DNA of 18,752 bases from Rubrobacter sp. Its GTDB lineage: Bacteria; Actinomycetota; Rubrobacteria; Rubrobacterales; Rubrobacteraceae. The notes under the pieces were generated by a model. It was not told the DNA's origin. It was given only the letters and a program-made list of their open reading frames with translations, and did not search any database. Below are positions 14,463-18,752 of this stretch, in pieces (the stretch's first letter is position 1; each line of letters begins with the position of its first letter). The position numbers and the translations under genes were made by a program. The DNA lies in contig JADDPR010000436.1 of the NCBI GenBank assembly GCA_016781775.1, positions 1 to 18,752 of the forward strand, given 5' to 3'.

Positions 14463-16424
14463 ATGACGGATTCTACAGCAGGAAATGGGGGCGGAGACCC
14501 CGGGGCAGGTGGGACCACGCCGCAGGCAACGCCGATGGCGCCGCTCGAGATGTGGTCGCAGTGGTTCACAAACAACATGGGCAACGCGACCCCGGGGGGG
14601 AGTATCCCCTGGCTGACGAAGCCGGGTATCCCTACCCAAGGAGATTTCGAGGGCCTGCCCAAGGGGGTGATCGCCAACGATCCCCTGCTCTCCGCGCTGG
14701 AGAAGCTGTGGGACGCCAACCCCATGCAGAACGTGCTGCCCATAAACTGGCTGGAGATCACCCGTGCCCTCCAGACCCTCTGGATGCGCGAGATGTCCGA
14801 TCCCGGCAGGGCGATGGAGGCCGCCGCCGAGTTCAACGCAAGGATGTGGCGTTCGACGTTCGACGTCTGGCAGGACGCCATGTCCCGCATGTGGGGCCTG
14901 CCGGCAAAGGAGGGGGAGGAGGAAGAGAGCGGCCGGGGCACGGCCCGGGCCGACAAGCGCTTCTCCGCCCCCGAGTGGGAGGCCAACCCCTACTACCAGA
15001 CCCTCAAGGAGTCGTACCTTCTCGCCTCGGAGTTCCTGATGAGGGAGGCCGAAGAGACGGACGGTGACGGGGATACCGACGAACAGCGGCGCCTGAAGTT
15101 CTACCTCCGGCAGTTTATAGACGCCATGGCCCCCGCAAACTTCCTGCTCACCAACCCCGCCGCCCTCAGGCGCATCGCCGAGACCGGCGGCACCAGCCTC
15201 GCCGAGGGGACGCGCAACCTCCTGAACGACCTGCGCGAGGGGCGCCTGAGCATGACGGACGCCAACGCGTTCAAGCCGGGGAAGAACCTCGCGATCACGC
15301 CGGGCAAGGTCGTCTACCAGAACGAGCTCGTCCAGCTTATCCAGTACGAGCCGACGGTGGAGAAGGTCCACGAGACGCCGATAGTCTTCTTCCCGCCGTG
15401 GATCAACAAGTACTATATCCTCGACCTCCAGCCGAAGAACAGCATGGTCAAGTACCTTTTGGACCAGGGCTACCAGGTCTTCATGACCTCCTGGAAGAAT
15501 CCGGATGCCTCCCTGGAGCACCTCCAGTTCGAGGACTACATGACCCTCGGTCCCCTCTCCGTCGTCGACGTCGTCCGCGACATCACCGGGGCGGAGAAGG
15601 TCAACCCGGTCGGCTACTGCGTCGGCGGGACGCTGCTCTCCGTGACGCTTGCCTGGCTCGCCGAGGGCGGCGACGAGAACCCCTTCAACGCCTCGACCTT
15701 CATGGTCGCGATGCAGGACTTCTCGGACGTCGGCGAGACGTCGGTCTTTATCGACGAGCCGCAGATAGAGTTCATGGAGCAGCAGATGATGGAGCGCGGT
15801 TACCTCGATAACCGCAAGATGGCGAACATGTTCAACTCGCTTCGCGCCAACGACCTGATCTGGTCGAACGTCGTTAACAATTACCTTCTCGGCCAGAAGC
15901 CCCCCGCCTTCGACCTCCTCTACTGGAACTCCGACGGCACGCGCATGGCCCGCGACGCCCACAGCTTCTACCTGAGGAACACCTACCTCGAGAACAACCT
16001 GGTGAAGCCGGGCAAGGTCACGATAAAGGACCGTCCGATAGACCTCACGAAGATCACCGGCGACATCTACGCCGTCGGCGCCGAAAAGGACCACATCGTG
16101 CCGTGGTACTCCGCCTGGCAGATCAACAAGATCGCCAAGGACGCCAACGTACGTTACACCCTCGCCAACAGCGGCCACATCGCCGGCATGATCAACCCGC
16201 CCTCCAAGGGCAAAGGAACCTACTGGGTGATCGAGGATACCGACGTCCCGGAGACCGCCGAGCAGTGGAAGGCAGCGGCCAAGCAGCACGAGGGCTCTTG
16301 GTGGGAGGACTGGACGGCCTGGCTCGCCGAACGCTCCGGCGAGATGGTCGATCCGCCCGGTATAGGGAGCGAGAAGTACCCGCCCCTGGAGGATGCCCCC
16401 GGCTCCTACGTCCGGGAGACGTAA
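14463..16424 (+). CDS. phaC: Class I poly(R)-hydroxyalkanoate synthase
   Basis: The enzyme polymerises (R)-3-hydroxyacyl-CoA at the granule surface. The 653-residue protein has the class I N-terminal signature KRFSAPEWEANPYYQTLKESYLLASEFL (from about 162), then FLLTNPAALRRIAETGGTSLAEGTRNLLNDLREGRLSMTDANAFKPGKNLA, PPWINKYYILDLQPKNSMVKYLLDQGYQVFMTSWKNP, and the lipase-like box GYCVGG with nucleophile Cys386. Asp543 (AEKDHIVPW) and His572 (SGHIAGM) complete the triad. It is longer than usual class I enzymes (about 560-600) because of a glycine- and acid-rich N-terminus, including KEGEEEESGRGTARA. ATG 14463 lies 11 bases from AAGGAG, a wide spacing, with no better start nearby. It converges on a second, different synthase. 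Confidence 0.93.
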   Translation: MTDSTAGNGGGDPGAGGTTPQATPMAPLEMWSQWFTNNMGNATPGGSIPWLTKPGIPTQGDFEGLPKGVIANDPLLSALEKLWDANPMQNVLPINWLEITRALQTLWMREMSDPGRAMEAAAEFNARMWRSTFDVWQDAMSRMWGLPAKEGEEEESGRGTARADKRFSAPEWEANPYYQTLKESYLLASEFLMREAEETDGDGDTDEQRRLKFYLRQFIDAMAPANFLLTNPAALRRIAETGGTSLAEGTRNLLNDLREGRLSMTDANAFKPGKNLAITPGKVVYQNELVQLIQYEPTVEKVHETPIVFFPPWINKYYILDLQPKNSMVKYLLDQGYQVFMTSWKNPDASLEHLQFEDYMTLGPLSVVDVVRDITGAEKVNPVGYCVGGTLLSVTLAWLAEGGDENPFNASTFMVAMQDFSDVGETSVFIDEPQIEFMEQQMMERGYLDNRKMANMFNSLRANDLIWSNVVNNYLLGQKPPAFDLLYWNSDGTRMARDAHSFYLRNTYLENNLVKPGKVTIKDRPIDLTKITGDIYAVGAEKDHIVPWYSAWQINKIAKDANVRYTLANSGHIAGMINPPSKGKGTYWVIEDTDVPETAEQWKAAAKQHEGSWWEDWTAWLAERSGEMVDPPGIGSEKYPPLEDAPGSYVRET

Positions 16425-16449
16425 GCCGACGAGACGATCAGGCCGCAGA

Positions 16450-16482
16450 AAAGGGGCGGGGGCCGAAAGCCCCCGCCCCTTT
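16450..16482. terminator. Strong hairpin between the two convergent PHA synthase genes
   Basis: AAAGGGGCGGGGGC (16450-16463) and GCCCCCGCCCCTTT (16469-16482) form a perfect 14-bp stem with a CGAAA loop. The AAA/TTT ends give each strand a short T run, so it suits both directions. Confidence 0.78.
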
Positions 16483-16511
16483 CGCTTGCGATGTTCTTAC
16501 GCTGCGGCTTG

Positions 16512-17582
16512 CTAGATCTTCTCGGAGCGCTCGGCGAGCCAGCCGGAGACCTTGGGCCAGAGGCCCTTCTTGGCGCCGCGGCCGGTCATCAGGCCGACGT
16601 GCCCGGCGTCGAGGACGAAGAACTCCTTGTCCTCGCTGCCGACGAGGTCCGTCGTGGGCCTGGCCTGCGGGATGGGGCAGATATGGTCCTTCTCCCCCGC
16701 GATGTTGAGGACGGGGCAGGTTATGTTCGAGAGGTCGACCTTCCGGCCCCTGAGCTCCAGCTCCCCCTTCGCAAGATTGTTCCCCTGATAGAAGTCCCGG
16801 ATCCACTGCCGGAAGGCCGCTCCCGGGAAGGGTGTCCCGTCGTTGACCCACTTGTTCATGGCCAGCCACGTCTCCATCGGCTTCTCTTCGAGGATGCGCT
16901 CCCACATGCTCGCGTAGGTCCCCACGTAGTTCTGGATGGGCTTGAGCATCTGCATGCTGTTGTCTACGAAGTCGTCCGGGATGTTCCCGAAGGACTCAAC
17001 GAGGAGGCCGGGGTCGAAGTACTCCTCCCGCGTCCACAACCCGAGGAGTCCTATCTCCTCCGGGGTGAAGTCTATCGGCGTGGTGAGCAGGACGAGATTT
17101 TCGAGGGGTTTTTCGGGGAAAAGCGAGGCGTACATCGCGCTCATCGTCCCGCCCATGCAGTAACCGAAGAGCGTGTACCCTTCGGCGCCGGACGTCCACA
17201 GGACCCTCCTCGTCGCCGGTCTTATGTAATCCAGGACGTAGTCCTCGAACGTCATGTCCTTGTCCTCGTCGCCGGGGACGCCCCAGTCGAGCAGGTACAC
17301 GTCGAAGCCCTCTTTGAGGAGGTGTTCGATCAGGCTGTTGCCCGGCATGAGGTCCAGGATGTACGGCTTGTTGATGAGCGCGTAGACCATGAGGATGGGG
17401 GTCGCGTACTTTTTCGGCTTCTCCGGCTCGTAGCGGTAGAGCTTCGCCTTGTTCTTGGTCCAGACCGTCGTCCTCGGGGTCTGGCCGGTGTCGGCCTGGG
17501 CACCGTCCAGCATGATCCGGGTGCCCCGGGCATACTTGTCGAGCTTCTCCCGGACCTCCGGGGGCATCGTGCCTGGCTCCAT
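16512..17582 (-). CDS. phaC: Class III/IV poly(R)-hydroxyalkanoate synthase catalytic subunit
   Basis: The protein has 356 residues, the normal length for the short synthases that need a partner subunit. TPILMVYALINKPYILDLMPGNSLIEHLLKEGFDVYLLDWG, the lipase-like box GYCMGG with Cys142, Asp299 in GEKDHICP and His328 in DAGHVGLMTGRGAKKGLWP form the catalytic set, with spacing close to Cys149/Asp302/His331 of the Allochromatium enzyme. ATG 17582 comes three bases after the stop of the partner gene upstream (TAG-AAG-ATG), so the two are probably translationally coupled. It ends 88 bases from the class I synthase on the other strand. It cannot work alone if it follows family rules; the upstream PhaE/PhaR-type subunit is needed. 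Confidence 0.93.
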   Translation of the reverse strand: MEPGTMPPEVREKLDKYARGTRIMLDGAQADTGQTPRTTVWTKNKAKLYRYEPEKPKKYATPILMVYALINKPYILDLMPGNSLIEHLLKEGFDVYLLDWGVPGDEDKDMTFEDYVLDYIRPATRRVLWTSGAEGYTLFGYCMGGTMSAMYASLFPEKPLENLVLLTTPIDFTPEEIGLLGLWTREEYFDPGLLVESFGNIPDDFVDNSMQMLKPIQNYVGTYASMWERILEEKPMETWLAMNKWVNDGTPFPGAAFRQWIRDFYQGNNLAKGELELRGRKVDLSNITCPVLNIAGEKDHICPIPQARPTTDLVGSEDKEFFVLDAGHVGLMTGRGAKKGLWPKVSGWLAERSEKI

Positions 17583-17585
17583 CTT

Positions 17586-18287
17586 CTAATCCTTCCCCTT
17601 CTCCAGCGCTGCAAGGATACGGTCCATCTTGGCCTCCAGCCCGTCCATGCGCTCCTCCAAGCCGCGCACCGCCTCGGCGGTGGCGGGCTCGGAGCCGCCG
17701 TACACGAACTCGCCGAAGGCCTCCTCGAGCCGGTCTATCTTGTTCTCGACCCCCACGACGAGCTTCGCCACCCTCGCCACGTCGGAGCGGCTCGGTATCT
17801 GCAAGTTCTTCAGGCCTTCCTCCGAGGTCTCCCGAAGCTCCCGATAGGAGCGGGCGAAATTCTCCTGGAGGCGCGCGTTCGACTCCAGAGCCTCCTTGTT
17901 GGTTAGGAGATCGTCGGCGAGCTCCGTCCACTTCTCGCTCGTCGCGCCGTACCAACGCAGGAAAAACTCGACGGGGTCTTTGGGTAGCTCTCTGCCCGAG
18001 GTCGCCTCCTTGCGCAGGCTCTCCGCCATCTGCTCCCAAAGCGGCGCCAGACTACCTGCGGGCCCGTTCCCGGCCGCCCCCCCCTGGAGGCCTTTGGCCG
18101 TCCCCGCGAACCACCGCCTCCACAACTCCTCGATCTCGTCGGCGCCCATGGGGGCGTCGGCCTCCCCCTCCCCGGCTCCCCCCCAGGCCTCGAACCACCG
18201 TCGGTAGAGCCCGTAAGGGTCGGCGTACTTCCTCTCCTTCTCGACCGGAGATCCCTCCGTGCTACGAGCGTCGAACTGGTCCGTCAC
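17586..18287 (-). CDS. phaE: PHA synthase partner subunit, PhaE/PhaR type
   Basis: The 233-residue protein is helical and has no catalytic motif. DPYGLYRRWFEAWG near residues 23-36, LPKDPVEFFLRWYGATSEKWTELADDLLTN (101-130) and the C-terminal region NLQIPSRSDVARVAKLVVGVENKIDRLEEAF (161-191) are typical of synthase partner subunits. A short coiled coil follows (RGLEERMDGLEAKMDRILAALEK). PhaE of class III is usually longer (about 350) and Bacillus PhaR about 200. The length and the IPSRSDVARVAKLV...ENKID motif seem nearer to PhaR, so class IV is a real alternative; the symbol is provisional. GTG 18287 is six bases after GGAGG, and an upstream in-frame extension lacks a ribosome site. It lies directly upstream of the short PhaC. 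Confidence 0.82.
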   Translation of the reverse strand: MTDQFDARSTEGSPVEKERKYADPYGLYRRWFEAWGGAGEGEADAPMGADEIEELWRRWFAGTAKGLQGGAAGNGPAGSLAPLWEQMAESLRKEATSGRELPKDPVEFFLRWYGATSEKWTELADDLLTNKEALESNARLQENFARSYRELRETSEEGLKNLQIPSRSDVARVAKLVVGVENKIDRLEEAFGEFVYGGSEPATAEAVRGLEERMDGLEAKMDRILAALEKGKD

Positions 18288-18655
18288 CTTTGCCTCCTCG
18301 CCCCGCGATGGGCGTTCAATACAATGGTTTCTTGCGCGCCCATACAAACCGGGCGAACGTCGAAACGTACTGCGCCAACCTATCCTCACCATACCTCGAC
18401 CCTAGTCCTGCAGCGGCAGTCGCGACCCGAAAACCGAGCCTCACCTTTCGGCCGAGCCCCCTCACACCTCGTATCTTGCCCGTCTTCCGTAGCCGCTTCT
18501 ACCCATCCTCGAACCGCCCTCTCCAACCGAGTCGGCCCTAACCGATACCTTAATGAAGATGCTTATGTAAGAGGTTTTACCCTCGACACACAGGGTATTA
18601 CTCACCCAAGACGGCGGTGAGCCCAATGGGAGCGCTGGCGGAATCACAAAAATCC
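18288..18655. other. Intergenic region with no recognised gene
   Basis: Open frames in this stretch translate to arginine- and proline-rich text without family features. It should hold the phaE-phaC promoter (minus strand), but I find no convincing -35/-10 pair. An inverted repeat TACCCT-N8-AGGGTA lies at 18578-18597 in an AT-richer patch (about 18541-18600). Confidence 0.5.
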
Positions 18656-18683
18656 TTGACAATACAGAATATATGTGTAGACT
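18656..18683 (+). promoter_or_regulatory. Strong promoter reading off the right edge
   Basis: A perfect TTGACA (18656-18661) and TAGACT (18678-18683) are 16 bases apart, the same layout as the phaQ promoter. Purine-rich ribosome-site-like sequences follow (AGGAGGG near 18707, GGAGGG at 18741-18746). The gene it drives should begin just beyond the window. Confidence 0.72.
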
Positions 18684-18690
18684 GCACTTA
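18672..18690. promoter_or_regulatory. Third copy of the putative PhaQ operator, at the right-edge promoter
   Basis: TATGTGTAGACTGCACTTA matches the phaQ operator in 17 of 19 positions and overlaps the -10 hexamer in exactly the same register. This is the best match of the set outside phaQ itself. Confidence 0.6.
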
Positions 18691-18752
18691 CTGGTCTACG
18701 CGAGCAGGAGGGATAAAAGAGGGAGAGCAGAAAATTTTGCGGAGGGTTTAGG

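Noticed and set aside
12975..16289. A 1104-codon minus-strand open frame across the acyl-CoA dehydrogenase and the class I synthase
   Set aside because: Only the part from 14240 down to 12975 is the dehydrogenase. The rest is antisense to phaC and reads as low-complexity Val/Leu/Gly/Arg text with no family motif, a normal effect of GC-rich codon use.
16491..17906. Long plus-strand open frame opposite the short PhaC and PhaE
   Set aside because: It is the mirror of two well supported minus-strand genes, with no motif of its own.
1..18752. CRISPR arrays, tRNA or rRNA genes, insertion sequences, attachment sites
   Set aside because: I saw no spaced repeats, no tRNA-like or rRNA sequence, and no transposase or integrase motifs. 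The decayed region has no visible mobile-element ends.

Overview
The window is GC-rich throughout and uses ATG, GTG and TTG starts behind purine-rich Shine-Dalgarno sites. Gene content and protein style fit an actinobacterium, most likely Rubrobacter or a close relative. The genus is an inference from remembered families, not a search result.

Region 1 (about 120-4725) is a decaying accessory segment. It carries the remains of a common actinobacterial operon: ECF-type sigma factor, membrane partner, ABC ATPase and ABC permease. All four are broken by frameshifts and in-frame stops, and the sigma and membrane genes look joined by a deletion. A small membrane protein at the end (3199-3828) is still open. 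A hypothetical protein after it (3888-4725) is frameshifted. A strong hairpin at 4774-4811 closes the region. No gene beyond it shows a frameshift.

Region 2 (4856-10588) is the supply side of polyhydroxyalkanoate (PHA) metabolism. Two short-chain reductases, one PhaB-like, lie on the minus strand. Divergent from them are a PadR/PhaQ-like regulator, a phasin-like coiled-coil protein, an acetyl-CoA acetyltransferase (PhaA-like) and a PLP aminotransferase. Region 3 (10619-12963) holds a GNAT acetyltransferase, an unrecognised small helical protein, and a membrane protein fused to a SnoaL-like domain.

Region 4 (12975-18287) holds an acyl-CoA dehydrogenase of the glutaryl-CoA dehydrogenase type and two different PHA synthases pointing at each other. 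One is a 653-residue class I PhaC. The other is a 356-residue class III/IV PhaC translated just after its PhaE/PhaR-type partner. Thiolase plus reductase would make (R)-3-hydroxyacyl-CoA, either synthase would polymerise it, and the phasin would coat the granule.

The most interesting signal is regulatory. A 19-bp near-palindrome of the form TATGTG-N7-CACATA sits on the phaQ promoter. Close copies lie at the GNAT promoter and at a promoter running off the right edge, and a weaker one lies upstream of phaB. It resembles PadR-family operators (ATGT...ACAT) and suggests one PHA-responsive regulon that includes an acetyltransferase and an unseen gene beyond the window.
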